Notes: a model not told the origin generated them from the letters alone. A DNA stretch of 64,000 nucleotides from Prevotella sp. (GCA_017445845.1 JAFSRY010000008.1:1-64000), one strand, 5' to 3'; shown: positions 18,010-26,947, numbered from the stretch's first letter. Numbers and translations are program-made.

Positions 18010-18951
18010 ATGAACACCCAACATCTGAACCGCGTGCTGACAGCCACCGTGAATGAGCTTTCCAGTCCAGAAAGCCTGCGAGGTCTTATGCACAAGCACC
18101 GCAACGGAAATCCCCTTCCATCTGGAAAGGCACTTGAAGAAATCATCGACCTGACACGCGCCATCCTCTTTCCGGGCTTTTTCGGAAAGTCTACCGTCAA
18201 CGAGCAAACCATCCATTACCACATCGGAGTCAACGTAGAGCGACTGCACCGACTGCTGAGCGAGCAGGTGTGGGCCGGTCTTTGCTACGCCTGCGACAAA
18301 GAGGACGAGACGGCCGAGGAACGCAATGCCCAGCGGTGCATGGCTGAGGAGATTGCCATGAAAGTCATCGAAAAACTGCCAGAAATCCGCCGGACACTTG
18401 CAACAGACGTAGAAGCAGCCTACAACGGAGACCCCGCGGCCAAGAGTCGCGAAGAAGTCATGGCTTGCTATCCTGTCATCAAGGCCTTAGTGAACTACCG
18501 CATTGCCCACGAAGTCTATGAGTTGGGCGTTCCCCTCATAGCCCGCATGATTACAGAAATGGCTCATTCCGAGACGGGCATCGACATCCACCCCCGTGCC
18601 CGCATCGGTGAGTATTTCACCATCGACCACGGCACAGGTGTTGTTATCGGAGCTACTTGTATCATAGGAAGACATGTAAAACTATATCAAGGAGTTACAC
18701 TCGGAGCAAAAAGTTTTCCTTTAAATGAAGAAGGCAACCCCATCAAGGGCATTCCCCGCCATCCGATTATAGAAGACAACGTCATCATCTATGCCAATGC
18801 CACCATTCTCGGACGTATCACCATCGGCAAGGGATGTGTCGTTGGAGCCAACGTCTGGGTGACAAAAGACATGCGCCCCAATACCAAGAAATATAAGATA
18901 GAAAAAACAGATAACATAGATTTTGAATACAACGATGGAACAGGAATTTGA
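18010..18951 (+). CDS. cysE: Serine O-acetyltransferase
   Basis: A 313-residue protein. Residues 1-180 are mostly helical; the C-terminal part is a left-handed beta-helix with hexapeptide repeats and the SAT signature IHPRARIGEYFTIDHGTGVV, followed by IGRHVKLYQGVTLGAKSFPL. The His in IDHGTG is the catalytic-type residue of SATs. The enzyme would acetylate serine from acetyl-CoA for cysteine synthesis. The end lies at a normal distance after the beta-helix. It overlaps the next gene by 17 nt. It is the first of a three-gene overlapping unit with a clear promoter. Confidence 0.88.
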   Translation: MNTQHLNRVLTATVNELSSPESLRGLMHKHRNGNPLPSGKALEEIIDLTRAILFPGFFGKSTVNEQTIHYHIGVNVERLHRLLSEQVWAGLCYACDKEDETAEERNAQRCMAEEIAMKVIEKLPEIRRTLATDVEAAYNGDPAAKSREEVMACYPVIKALVNYRIAHEVYELGVPLIARMITEMAHSETGIDIHPRARIGEYFTIDHGTGVVIGATCIIGRHVKLYQGVTLGAKSFPLNEEGNPIKGIPRHPIIEDNVIIYANATILGRITIGKGCVVGANVWVTKDMRPNTKKYKIEKTDNIDFEYNDGTGI

Positions 18952-20458
18952 ACTGATTGCTAAGACATTCATGGGACTTGAGAACGTTCTGGCACAAGAG
19001 CTGACAGAACTGGGTGCAAACAATGTGCAGATTGGCCGACGCATGGTGTCGTTCACCGGCGGCAAAGAGATGATGTATCGTGCCAACTTCCAATTACACA
19101 CGGCCATTCGCATTCTCAAGCCTATTGCCCATTTCAAGGCCCGCTCGGCTGAAGACATGTATGACGAGGTGAAGAAAATAGACTGGAGCCGATACATCGA
19201 GAAAGGCAAGACCTTCTCTGTCGACTCCGTTGTCTATTCGGAAGAGTTCCGCAACTCGCGTTTCGTCACCTACAAGGTGAAGGATGCCATTGTCGACCAG
19301 TTCCGCGAGAAGACCGGCGACCGTCCAAACATTTCTGTAACCAATCCCGACATCCGCCTCAATATCCACATCGCCGAAGACACAGCAACACTCTCACTGG
19401 ACTCCTCCGGTGAAAGCCTGCATCGCCGCGGCTATCGTCAAGAGTCTGTTGAAGCACCGCTCAACGAAGTGTTGGCTGCAGGAATGATCCTCATGACCGG
19501 ATGGAAAGGCGAATGTGACTTCATCGACCCCATGTGCGGTTCTGGCACTCTGCCCATCGAGGCCGCGCTCATCGCAAGAAACATCGCACCGGGGGTGTTC
19601 CGAAAGGAGTTTGCCTTTGAAAAATGGCCTGACTTCGATGCCGACCTCTTCGAGGAGATTTACAACGACGATTCGAAAGAACGCGGCTTCGACCACCACA
19701 TCTATGGCTATGACATCGACATGAAGGCCGTCAACACCGCCCGTATGAACGTACGCGCTGCCGGACTGACACAGAGTGTGACCATCGAACAGCAAGACTT
19801 CAAGGACTTCGAGAAGCCTGCCCAACCAGCCATCATCGTCACCAATCCGCCATACGGCGAGCGTATCTCTACTCCCAACCTGCTGGGCACCTACAAGATG
19901 ATTGGCGAACGGCTCAAGCACTCCTTCGGTGGCAACGACGCATGGATACTCTCCTATCGAGAGGAATGCTTCGAGCAGATAGGACTGAAGCCTTCCATTA
20001 AGATTCCCGTCTACAATGGCTCATTGGAATGCGAATTCCGCAAGTACTCCATGTTCGAAGGCAAGATGAAAGTCTTCCGCGAACAAGGCGGCATCGTCCA
20101 GACCGAAGAAGAAAAGAAGGCAATGGCCGAGAAGCACCGCTTCAAGAAAGAACGTGAATTCAAGAAACGCTTTGAGGAAGAGGAGGAAAACGAGGAAGGC
20201 GACATCCGCTCGTTCAAGTTCCACTCGTTCGAGAAAAACTATCTGGGTGAACCTCGCCGCGAGGAACGCAGAGACTGGCACGGCAAAGAATCCAGACGGA
20301 AATTCTCACGCGATGACAGCAGAGACGGAAGACCCCGTCGAGATGGACGTTTTGGAAAGTCCGACTTCGCCCAAAAGCCTGGTCGCAATGGCAGCAAGGA
20401 CTACAAGACAAAACGCAGCTTCGACAAGAAAGAAAGGAGATTTGAAAATGAAGATTAA
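18935..20458 (+). CDS. THUMP-domain class I SAM-dependent RNA methyltransferase (RlmL/YcbY-like)
   Basis: A 507-residue protein. An N-terminal THUMP-like RNA-binding region (about 5-160) is followed by the methyltransferase core DFIDPMCGSGTLPIEAALIA (about 188-210) and NPPYGERI (304-311), the base-methylating motif. It resembles the N-terminal half of E. coli RlmL, which makes m2G2445 in 23S rRNA; the exact target here is inferred. From about residue 385 there is a highly charged tail rich in K/R/E/D (RREERRDWHGKESRRKFSRD), probably disordered and RNA-binding. I chose ATG 18935; the frame is open to 18923. Confidence 0.82.
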   Translation: MEQEFELIAKTFMGLENVLAQELTELGANNVQIGRRMVSFTGGKEMMYRANFQLHTAIRILKPIAHFKARSAEDMYDEVKKIDWSRYIEKGKTFSVDSVVYSEEFRNSRFVTYKVKDAIVDQFREKTGDRPNISVTNPDIRLNIHIAEDTATLSLDSSGESLHRRGYRQESVEAPLNEVLAAGMILMTGWKGECDFIDPMCGSGTLPIEAALIARNIAPGVFRKEFAFEKWPDFDADLFEEIYNDDSKERGFDHHIYGYDIDMKAVNTARMNVRAAGLTQSVTIEQQDFKDFEKPAQPAIIVTNPPYGERISTPNLLGTYKMIGERLKHSFGGNDAWILSYREECFEQIGLKPSIKIPVYNGSLECEFRKYSMFEGKMKVFREQGGIVQTEEEKKAMAEKHRFKKEREFKKRFEEEEENEEGDIRSFKFHSFEKNYLGEPRREERRDWHGKESRRKFSRDDSRDGRPRRDGRFGKSDFAQKPGRNGSKDYKTKRSFDKKERRFENED

Positions 20459-22646
20459 ACAACTGGTTTTCACAATGGCTACAGCGATGTTTTCCATTAT
20501 GTCCGCTCAGGCACAGTTTGCAACGATAAAGGAAGAAGTGCCCGACAACCGCCTGCTCACCCTGGAAGACCTCAACTTTGGCGGAAACAACTACTGGAAC
20601 ATGGTTCCAAAAAACCGCCACTACATTTGGTGGGGCGACCAACTTGTCCGCACAGATGTTGAACAGTGCTTCCTCGTTGATTCCAAGACCGGAGTGGAAC
20701 AGCCATTCCTGCAGCTGAACCTTGTGGAACGCTGGGCTGGCACATCGCCCGAACACAAGATACGACACTTAATGGATGTCAAGTTCCCCTACCCTGACCA
20801 AAAGCTCATGCTGCTGAGCAATGGCAAGGAGCGGCTGTTGGTAAGCTGGGAGTCGAAGATCATCGTCTGGCGACAGCTTGCAGAGAAACAAGAACATGCC
20901 GACTGGTCGCCTGCATCGCGTGCCGTTACCTTCGTTCGCGACCATAACCTATACGTCCTCGACCGAGAGGGCAAAGAAACACAACTCTCAAAAGACGGTT
21001 CACGCGAGTTGGTTTATGGACAGAGCGTTCACCGCGACGAGTTCGGTATCAGTAAAGGAACCTTCTGGAGTCCCGACGGACAACGGCTGGCATTCTATCG
21101 GATGGACCAGTCGATGGTTGCCGACTATCCTCAAGTGGATATCTCCCGGCGGATAGCCTCCTATGAGCCCGACAAGTACCCGATGGCCGGAGAAACCTCC
21201 CACAAAGTGACTGTCGGCGTCTACGACATGCAAACAAAGAAAACGGTCTATCTGAAAGCTGGCGATTCCACCAACCGCTACTTCACCAACATCCAATGGA
21301 GTCCCGACTCGAAGACCATCTATATGTTTGAGCTCAACCGCGACCAGAACGACTGCCGCCTCGTCAGCTATGACGCTGCAACAGGCGAACGCAAGGCTGA
21401 ACTCTATCGCGAAACCAGTGAGAAATACGTTGAACCCCTCCACCCCATCACCTTCCTGCCGTGGGACGAGAGCAAGTTCATTCTTCAGAGTCAGCGCGAC
21501 GGCTATAATCACTTATATATATATAATGTGGACGGAACGGAAGTCAAACAGCTTACACAAGGTAAGTTTGTCGTCATGGAACTCGTTGGTTTCAACGAAA
21601 AGGACAAGAGCGTCATCATTGCGTCTAACGAAGCCTCACCCATTCAGCGCAACCTCTATGCCGTGAGTGTCAAGAACGGCAGGCGGACACCTCTGGACAA
21701 CGGACGCGGCTATCACTATGCCACCCTTTCAAACAGCGGCAGCTATCTTGTCGACAGCTATCAGGAGCCCACGGTTCCACGTATCATTGAGGTCACCAAT
21801 ACGGACAATTTGAAAGGTAAGAAACAAGGTGCAAAGGTTCTCTTCACGGCTGACGACCCATGGACAGACTATAAACAGCCGACCTTTGAATGTGGAACGC
21901 TGAAGGCTGCCGACGGCGAAACCGACCTCTACTATCGCATTGTCAAGCCTGTCGACTTCGATGCCCAAAAGAAATACCCGACCATCGTCTATGTCTATGG
22001 AGGTCCTCATGCCCATTGTGTCGATGCCACCTGGCATTATATGAGTCGTGGCTGGGAGTCGTATATGGCCACGAAAGGCTATCTGATGTTCATCATCGAC
22101 AACAGAGGCTCGGAAAACCGCGGCCGGGATTTCGAGCAGGCTACTTTCCGCCAGCTTGGACAAATTGAAATGCAAGATCAGATGAAAGGTATCGAATACC
22201 TACAGTCGCTGCCTTATGTAGACAAGAATCGCATCGGTGTTCATGGCTGGTCGTTTGGCGGTTTCATGACCATTTCGCTGATGACCAACCACAACGATGT
22301 CTTCAAGGTGGGTGTGGCTGGTGGTCCGGTCATCGACTGGAAATGGTACGAAGTGATGTATGGGGAACGCTATATGGATACCCCCCAGGACAATCCCGAA
22401 GGCTACGAAAAGACATCGCTCATCAACCAGGCTGCCAACCTCAAGGGAAAGCTGCAAATTATCACCGGCTATAACGATGCCACCGTGGTACCCCAACACT
22501 GTCTGTCATTTATTGCCGCCTGTATTGAGAACGGAACTCAACCCGATTTCATGGTCTATCCCGGTGAGCCACACAACATGAGGGGCAGGCAGAGTTTCCA
22601 CCTCCATCAACGCATCTCACAGTATTTCGATGACTACCTGAAGTAA
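20448..22646 (+). CDS. S9 family peptidase, dipeptidyl-peptidase IV type
   Basis: A 732-residue exported protein. I set the start at ATG 20448, where a signal peptide begins (MKIKQLVFTMATAMFSIMSA, then QAQ); the longer open frame to 20154 runs over the previous gene. An N-terminal beta-propeller (DPPIV_N) precedes an alpha/beta-hydrolase with Ser602 in GWSFGGF, then the Asp in NDATV and His in EPHNMRGRQS. DPP-IV enzymes remove X-Pro dipeptides; in saccharolytic and asaccharolytic Bacteroidota they are periplasmic. It overlaps the methyltransferase stop by 11 nt. Confidence 0.9.
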   Translation: MKIKQLVFTMATAMFSIMSAQAQFATIKEEVPDNRLLTLEDLNFGGNNYWNMVPKNRHYIWWGDQLVRTDVEQCFLVDSKTGVEQPFLQLNLVERWAGTSPEHKIRHLMDVKFPYPDQKLMLLSNGKERLLVSWESKIIVWRQLAEKQEHADWSPASRAVTFVRDHNLYVLDREGKETQLSKDGSRELVYGQSVHRDEFGISKGTFWSPDGQRLAFYRMDQSMVADYPQVDISRRIASYEPDKYPMAGETSHKVTVGVYDMQTKKTVYLKAGDSTNRYFTNIQWSPDSKTIYMFELNRDQNDCRLVSYDAATGERKAELYRETSEKYVEPLHPITFLPWDESKFILQSQRDGYNHLYIYNVDGTEVKQLTQGKFVVMELVGFNEKDKSVIIASNEASPIQRNLYAVSVKNGRRTPLDNGRGYHYATLSNSGSYLVDSYQEPTVPRIIEVTNTDNLKGKKQGAKVLFTADDPWTDYKQPTFECGTLKAADGETDLYYRIVKPVDFDAQKKYPTIVYVYGGPHAHCVDATWHYMSRGWESYMATKGYLMFIIDNRGSENRGRDFEQATFRQLGQIEMQDQMKGIEYLQSLPYVDKNRIGVHGWSFGGFMTISLMTNHNDVFKVGVAGGPVIDWKWYEVMYGERYMDTPQDNPEGYEKTSLINQAANLKGKLQIITGYNDATVVPQHCLSFIAACIENGTQPDFMVYPGEPHNMRGRQSFHLHQRISQYFDDYLK

Positions 22647-22670
22647 GTCACCGAACGAACTTATAACAAA

Positions 22671-22706
22671 CAGTCTGCCAACAGGTTGATGCCTGTTGGC
22701 AGACTG
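22671..22706. terminator. Bidirectional terminator between DPP-IV and the 22712 gene
   Basis: A perfect 15-bp stem, CAGTCTGCCAACAGG (22671-22685) with CCTGTTGGCAGACTG (22692-22706), and a 6-nt loop. It is followed by TTTCCTT on the plus strand and by TTTGTT on the minus strand. It sits exactly between two converging genes. Confidence 0.85.
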
Positions 22707-22711
22707 TTTCC

Positions 22712-23296
22712 TTAAAGTCTATTGGGGAGTCCTGAAACCAAATGGCGGGGCAGTGAAACGCTCTTGAGGCGTTCGAACCAAACAGCCGAAGCAGTACCTT
22801 CTATATGGCGACGCGTATGGCTGCTGATGACATAATAGCTGGCGGAGTATTCATCCATCAACGAGAGGAAGGCCCGTTTGATTCGAGAACACTTCTCGTT
22901 GATGGCGTTGTCGGTCGGGTCAGTCAACCGGTCAACGGTCTCTACAATCTTGGCATAGTCCATTCGGTTGGCAGTTTCCTTATACAGATACAACAGTTCC
23001 GATCGGTAATCGGCGAGACGCTTGAACTCTATGCCCTCCTCATGGCGAAGGAACAGCAAGTAGACAGCCTTATGGACGGGATCGAGGTCTACTTCCTTCC
23101 CATAGTCAGTGAGTAGGAAACGGTAGTCAGCGGTTATCTCCAGATGGCTCAAACGTCCTCGTGCCGCCTCTATGCGTAACTCCTCAAGAACAGGCACAGT
23201 GATGGCCCTGAGCAACAAGTCATTGCGGCCTGCTGCCTGTAATTGACGGACAAGATGGCGAAGTTCGTCGGACAGTTCTTCTGGAGTGCGTTGCAA
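22712..23296 (-). CDS. Conserved hypothetical protein with winged-helix-like core
   Basis: A 194-residue soluble protein that I do not recognise by name. The tract FLLTDYGKEVDLDPVHKAVY then LFLRHEEGIEFKRLADYRSE resembles the winged-helix output domain of OmpR-type regulators (beta-strand, 'L.p..kaly.lfl.h', recognition-like helix), but there is no receiver domain. No ATG is available before residue 90, so the start must be TTG at 23296 or another non-ATG codon inside the A-rich repeat just upstream. It lies downstream of tcdA with a 75-nt repeat-filled gap. Its role is unknown. Confidence 0.6.
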   Translation of the reverse strand: MQRTPEELSDELRHLVRQLQAAGRNDLLLRAITVPVLEELRIEAARGRLSHLEITADYRFLLTDYGKEVDLDPVHKAVYLLFLRHEEGIEFKRLADYRSELLYLYKETANRMDYAKIVETVDRLTDPTDNAINEKCSRIKRAFLSLMDEYSASYYVISSHTRRHIEGTASAVWFERLKSVSLPRHLVSGLPNRL

Positions 23297-23365
23297 GGTG
23301 AAATGTTGAAAAAAGTGAATATTGAAAAAAGTGAAAAGGTGAAAAGTGAAAAGGTGAAAAAGTAA
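23297..23365. repeat. Low-complexity GTGAAAA repeat tract
   Basis: The plus strand repeats AGTGAAAAGGTGAAA-type units about six times between tcdA and the 22712 gene. It is imperfect, and similar short-unit tracts recur at other gene junctions in the window. It overlaps the expected translation start region of the hypothetical gene. Confidence 0.7.
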
Positions 23366-23371
23366 AAAACC

Positions 23372-24121
23372 TCAGAGGCGCATGGTGCCGGCTCGGTTAA
23401 TGAGGTCTTTTACGACTTCTCCCCCTGCGATGAGGCCTGCGGCAGCTGGCACGAAAGCATTCGACGAAGGGATGTCGCGCCGGGGTGCGTCAGGTTGCGG
23501 CGACTGCCGTTCTTCCGGTTTCTCGACGGGCGGCAGTGGTTCTTCAATGCTGCATACGACTTTCAGATGGAAGATGCCTTCCTTACGAAGTTTCTTTCTA
23601 ATAATGCGTGCCAAAGGGTCGATAGCGGTTTCCGAAATGTCCGTCACACGGAAAGCTGTCGGGTCGAGTTTATTGGCGGCGCCCATCGACGAGAGCAGTG
23701 GCACGCCCAAACGATGACAGCGGCGAACCAGTTCAAGTTTTGCCTTCACAGTGTCGATGCAGTCGACGACGTAGTCATACTGCGAGAGGTCCACCTCGTC
23801 GGCATTTTCAGGAAGGTAGAACATGGTGAAGCCTTTGACTGTGCACAGGGGATTGATGTCGTGTATGCGTTCGCGTGCCACATCGACCTTATAGCGGCCT
23901 ACGGTGGAGAGAAGGGCATAGATCTGACGGTTGATATTGCTGATGCTGACTCGGTCGTTATCGTAGAGGTCGAGGGCCCCTATCCCACTTCTTGCCAAAA
24001 CCTCAGCCACATAGCCTCCGACGCCTCCAATGCCAAAGACAGCCACGCGCGATTGTGCCAGCGTGTCCATAGCGGCCTTTCCCATCATCATCTGTGTGCG
24101 TGTAAACTGGTTCTGCGTCAT
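23372..24121 (-). CDS. tcdA: tRNA threonylcarbamoyladenosine dehydratase TcdA-like (ThiF/E1 family)
   Basis: A 249-residue protein with the nucleotide-binding motif VFGIGGVGGYVAEVLARSGI (about 28-47), the DNDRVSISNINRQI block, and a C-terminal NAFVPAAAGLIAGGEVVKDL. It matches TcdA/YgdL more than MoeB or ThiF because it lacks the CxxC zinc pairs of those. TcdA converts t6A37 in tRNA to cyclic ct6A with ATP. A promoter -7 element lies 32 nt upstream. The next gene downstream is unrelated. Confidence 0.87.
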   Translation of the reverse strand: MTQNQFTRTQMMMGKAAMDTLAQSRVAVFGIGGVGGYVAEVLARSGIGALDLYDNDRVSISNINRQIYALLSTVGRYKVDVARERIHDINPLCTVKGFTMFYLPENADEVDLSQYDYVVDCIDTVKAKLELVRRCHRLGVPLLSSMGAANKLDPTAFRVTDISETAIDPLARIIRKKLRKEGIFHLKVVCSIEEPLPPVEKPEERQSPQPDAPRRDIPSSNAFVPAAAGLIAGGEVVKDLINRAGTMRL

Positions 24122-24152
24122 GGTTTCTTCGTTTCTTTGTTCTAATCAGTTG

Positions 24153-24160
24153 CAAAATTA
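24153..24160 (-). promoter_or_regulatory. Promoter -7 element for tcdA
   Basis: Minus-strand TAATTTTG, a consensus -7, about 31 nt from the tcdA ATG. No exact -33 TTTG is found at the expected distance. It forms a divergent promoter pair with the fecCD element at 24204. Confidence 0.5.
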
Positions 24161-24203
24161 CAAAAGATTTGGCGAAAAGCACGATAGTATGAATTGTTTT
24201 TTG

Positions 24204-24211
24204 TATTTTTG
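24204..24211 (+). promoter_or_regulatory. Promoter -7 element for the FecCD permease
   Basis: TATTTTTG fits TAnnTTTG, 11 nt before the first ATG at 24223. The expected -33 is weak. If used, the leader would be under 15 nt. No Fur-like palindrome is obvious nearby. Confidence 0.45.
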
Positions 24212-24222
24212 CAAAAAAATTG

Positions 24223-25266
24223 ATGATGAGGAACCACCTTTTACCTTCCCGCGGTATGGTCTATGCCTTGTGTTCAGTGCTGGCGTTGACAGTACTCTCG
24301 TTGCTCAATCTGACTGTGGGAGCCGTTGACATTCCGCCTGGCGAAGTGTGGAACATCCTTACCGGCAGGGGGGCCGGACGCGAGAGCTGGCAATTCATCA
24401 TCATGGAAACCCGCCTTCCACAGACCCTTACCGCCATCCTTGTAGGAGCTGCCTTGGCCTGCTGCGGCCTGCTGTTACAGACGGCATTCCGCAACCCTCT
24501 TGCCGGCCCAGGCATCTTCGGCATCAGCAATGGAGCGTCGCTGGGCGTTGCCATTATGATGCTTGCCATGGGAGGACAGGCCTCTACGAAAGTATTCTCA
24601 GTAAGCGGCTACACAGCCATTCTGTCGGCAGCCTTTGTGGGAGCCTTCGCCGTTTCTGCCATCATCTTATTCTTCTCCACGCGTGTCCGCAACTTTGTGA
24701 TGCTGATTATCATCGGCATCATGGTAGGCTACCTGACGTCATCAGCCGTCACCATCCTGAATTTCTCGGCAACGGAGGAAGGTGTCCGCTCGTATATGGT
24801 CTGGGGAATGGGTGATTTCGGCGGTGTGACGATGGAGATGATGCCCATATTCGCCAGTCTGATTGTCGTGGGATTGATGGGTGCCCTTCTGTTGGTGAAG
24901 CCACTCAACGCCCTACTCATCGGAGAAGACTATGCAGAGAACCTCGGTGTGAATGTCCGCCGACTGCGCACCCTTCTTATTTCAGTAACTGTCATACTTT
25001 CATCTGTCAGCACAGCCTTCTGCGGACCTATTGCTTTCATCGGACTGGCCGTTCCCCACATGGCTCGCCTGCTCATAGGTACGGAGAACCACCGTCTGCT
25101 GCTGCCTATTACACTATTGCTGGGCAGTATGACGGGGTTGTTCTGCAACCTACTCTGCCATACCTCCCCTACCTCAGGCATCATTCCACTGAATGCCGTC
25201 ACTCCCCTGGTGGGGGCTCCGGTCATTATCTACGTCATAGTCAGCCGCAACAGAGAGAGTTACTGA
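24223..25266 (+). CDS. FecCD-family ABC transporter permease (iron-siderophore/heme/B12 type)
   Basis: A 347-residue polytopic protein with about nine to ten hydrophobic segments. ETRLPQTLTAILVGAALACC and GLLLQTAFRNPLAGPGIFGI are the FecCD/BtuC signature; GLAVPHMARLLIGTENHRLL is the cytoplasmic coupling-helix region. It would form the inner-membrane channel of an importer for ferric siderophore, heme or cobalamin. The substrate cannot be told, because no ATPase or binding protein lies nearby. The start is ATG 24223 or 24226. A short terminator follows. Confidence 0.88.
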   Translation: MMRNHLLPSRGMVYALCSVLALTVLSLLNLTVGAVDIPPGEVWNILTGRGAGRESWQFIIMETRLPQTLTAILVGAALACCGLLLQTAFRNPLAGPGIFGISNGASLGVAIMMLAMGGQASTKVFSVSGYTAILSAAFVGAFAVSAIILFFSTRVRNFVMLIIIGIMVGYLTSSAVTILNFSATEEGVRSYMVWGMGDFGGVTMEMMPIFASLIVVGLMGALLLVKPLNALLIGEDYAENLGVNVRRLRTLLISVTVILSSVSTAFCGPIAFIGLAVPHMARLLIGTENHRLLLPITLLLGSMTGLFCNLLCHTSPTSGIIPLNAVTPLVGAPVIIYVIVSRNRESY

Positions 25267-25334
25267 AAAACTTCTGAATATTTTTTGCCTTCGATGTAAT
25301 AAATCGAAAAAAACTGCGTTATAAAGATGTAAGA

Positions 25335-25356
25335 GGGCCAAGAAGGCCGTTTTTTC
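25335..25356 (+). terminator. Short terminator after the FecCD permease
   Basis: GGCC-AAGAA-GGCC (stem about 4-5 bp) followed by six Ts. The stem is short, but the T-run and the location 70 nt past the stop support termination. Confidence 0.5.
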
Positions 25357-25375
25357 AATCAATCAACAAAAATAA

Positions 25376-25501
25376 ATGAAAGTGCCTATGGAGTATTTTA
25401 CATCTGAAGATTTTAAACCATCCGAGACAACGCTGCAAATCATACGGCAAATTGCCTATGCCTACAATTCCTTAAAATACAACACGATGGCCATTGCCTG
25501 A
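25376..25501 (+). CDS. Small conserved-looking protein (41 aa)
   Basis: ATG 25376 to TGA 25499-25501 encodes 41 residues: it starts MKVPMEYFTSEDFKPSE and contains QIIRQIAYAYNSLKY. I recall similar very short proteins (with EYFTSEDF and IRQIAY) in other Bacteroidota, but cannot confirm this without a search. The A-rich leader (AACAAAAATAA) is typical of translated genes here. It sits between a terminator and rpe, 32 nt before the rpe start, so it may be co-transcribed with rpe. Confidence 0.55.
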   Translation: MKVPMEYFTSEDFKPSETTLQIIRQIAYAYNSLKYNTMAIA

Positions 25502-25533
25502 GTTTTTGCAAGGAACACATAAAAGAATAAGGT

Positions 25534-26184
25534 ATGGGAGTATTGGTATCGCCATCGCTACTGTCGGCTGATTTCACCGACCTGAAGCGCGACATAGAGA
25601 TGATCAACGGCAGTGAGGCAGACTGGCTTCACATGGATGTGATGGATGGTGTTTTCGTCCCGAACATTTCCTTTGGCTTTCCCGTTATCAAGGCGGTGAA
25701 GGAAATCTGCAAAAAGCCCCTCGACGTTCACCTGATGATAGTCCATCCCGAACGCTACATAGCTCAGACGGCAGCGTCGGGAGCGATGATGATGACGGTC
25801 CATCAGGAGGCTTGCCCCCACCTGCACCGGACGCTTCAGGAGATTCGTTCAGCGGGCATGAAGGCCGGTGTGGCCCTGAACCCCTCCACGAGTCTCTCCA
25901 CCATTGAGGATGTGCTCGAAGATGCCGACCTTGTGCTTATCATGAGTGTCAACCCTGGCTTCGGCGGACAGACTTTCATCGAACATTCCATCGACAAGGT
26001 GCGCCGGCTGCGCTCGATGATAGACCGTTGCGGCTCACATGCCCTCATCGAAGTCGACGGCGGTGTACAATCAGAAACAGCTCCTCGCCTTGTTTCGGCT
26101 GGGGCTGATGTATTGGTTTCTGGCAGCTACGTCTTCAAAGCCCATGCCCCGGCAGCGGTCATTGGGAATTTGAAGCGGCTGTAA
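25534..26184 (+). CDS. rpe: Ribulose-phosphate 3-epimerase
   Basis: A 216-residue TIM barrel of normal length. SPSLLSADF is followed by the metal site HMDVMDGVFVPNISFG and DVHLMI; LIMSVNPGFGGQTFI and the phosphate-binding EVDGGVQ / GADVLVSGSYVF complete the family pattern. It interconverts ribulose-5-phosphate and xylulose-5-phosphate in the pentose phosphate pathway. The last 24 bp, including the stop codon, are duplicated in tandem just downstream. The coding sequence itself is intact. Confidence 0.95.
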   Translation: MGVLVSPSLLSADFTDLKRDIEMINGSEADWLHMDVMDGVFVPNISFGFPVIKAVKEICKKPLDVHLMIVHPERYIAQTAASGAMMMTVHQEACPHLHRTLQEIRSAGMKAGVALNPSTSLSTIEDVLEDADLVLIMSVNPGFGGQTFIEHSIDKVRRLRSMIDRCGSHALIEVDGGVQSETAPRLVSAGADVLVSGSYVFKAHAPAAVIGNLKRL

Positions 26185-26214
26185 ATCAAAAATTTGAAGC
26201 GGCTGTAAATCAAA
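26167..26214 (+). repeat. 24-bp tandem duplication spanning the rpe stop codon
   Basis: Positions 26167-26190 (the last rpe codons, TAA and six more bases) are repeated exactly at 26191-26214, followed by an A-tract. It looks like a recent slippage or small tandem duplication. Confidence 0.85.
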
Positions 26215-26223
26215 AAAAAAACT

Positions 26224-26823
26224 TTACGACAGTTGCAGCTGGAGATGATGTTCGCGTGCCATGCGGCGCATGTTGAGCAGTGCATAGCGCATCCGTCCCA
26301 GTGCTGTGTTGATGCTGACGTCTGTGGCTTCGGCGATTTCCTTGAACGACAGCTGCTGGAAGTAACGCATGAAGACGACCTCTCGCTGCGGAGCCGGCAG
26401 GAGGTTCATGAGTTGCTTGACTTCGGTGAGCACCTGTGCGTTGACGAACTCCATCTCGATGTTTGCTTCAAGCAGGTCGTCGTTGGAACCGAGGTTCGAC
26501 AGGTCGTTTTCTTCGTTGGCCTCTATGACGCGATCGGCCTTCTGCTCTCGATACCAGTCCATGATGGCGTTATGGGCAATGCGCATAATCCACGCGCTGA
26601 ACTTTCCGCTCGTGGTGTAGCGTCGTTCCTGCAGTTTCGTGATGACCTTGACGAAGGTTTCCTGGAATATGTCTTCCGCCGTGTCGCGGTCGCGAACGAC
26701 ATACAGAATATACGAGAACAACTTCGACTGATTGCGTGACAATAACAAATCGAAAGCTCTATTATTACCTTCAACATAAGACAATGCCAACTCTTCGTCG
26801 GACATTTCTTTCAGATTCTTCAT
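26224..26823 (-). CDS. RNA polymerase ECF sigma factor
   Basis: A 199-residue sigma-70 family protein with region 2 (about 24-92: QSKLFSYILYVVRDRDTAED, then IFQETFVKV) and region 4 (about 136-190: LPAPQREVVFMRYFQQLSFK, then EIAEATDVSINTALGRMRYA). It would direct RNA polymerase to its own promoters. There is no anti-sigma factor or FecR-type gene next to it, unlike most Bacteroidota ECF pairs. Two tandem promoters of housekeeping type precede it, so expression is probably constitutive and activity may be controlled otherwise. Confidence 0.9.
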   Translation of the reverse strand: MKNLKEMSDEELALSYVEGNNRAFDLLLSRNQSKLFSYILYVVRDRDTAEDIFQETFVKVITKLQERRYTTSGKFSAWIMRIAHNAIMDWYREQKADRVIEANEENDLSNLGSNDDLLEANIEMEFVNAQVLTEVKQLMNLLPAPQREVVFMRYFQQLSFKEIAEATDVSINTALGRMRYALLNMRRMAREHHLQLQLS

Positions 26824-26915
26824 TTTACTTTAATTTTTAAATTCTTGAAGTAAAATTCTCGTCGATAGGCAATAAAAGTTTAAATGATTCGTTATTTATT
26901 TAATTAACTCGGCTG

Positions 26916-26947
26916 CAAAGTTAATGACTTTTCGCGAAACCACCAAA
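26916..26947 (-). promoter_or_regulatory. Promoter P1 for the ECF sigma gene
   Basis: Minus-strand TAACTTTG (plus 26916-26923) and TTTG (plus 26944-26947), spacing 20 nt. Full consensus; leader about 90 nt. Confidence 0.75.
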
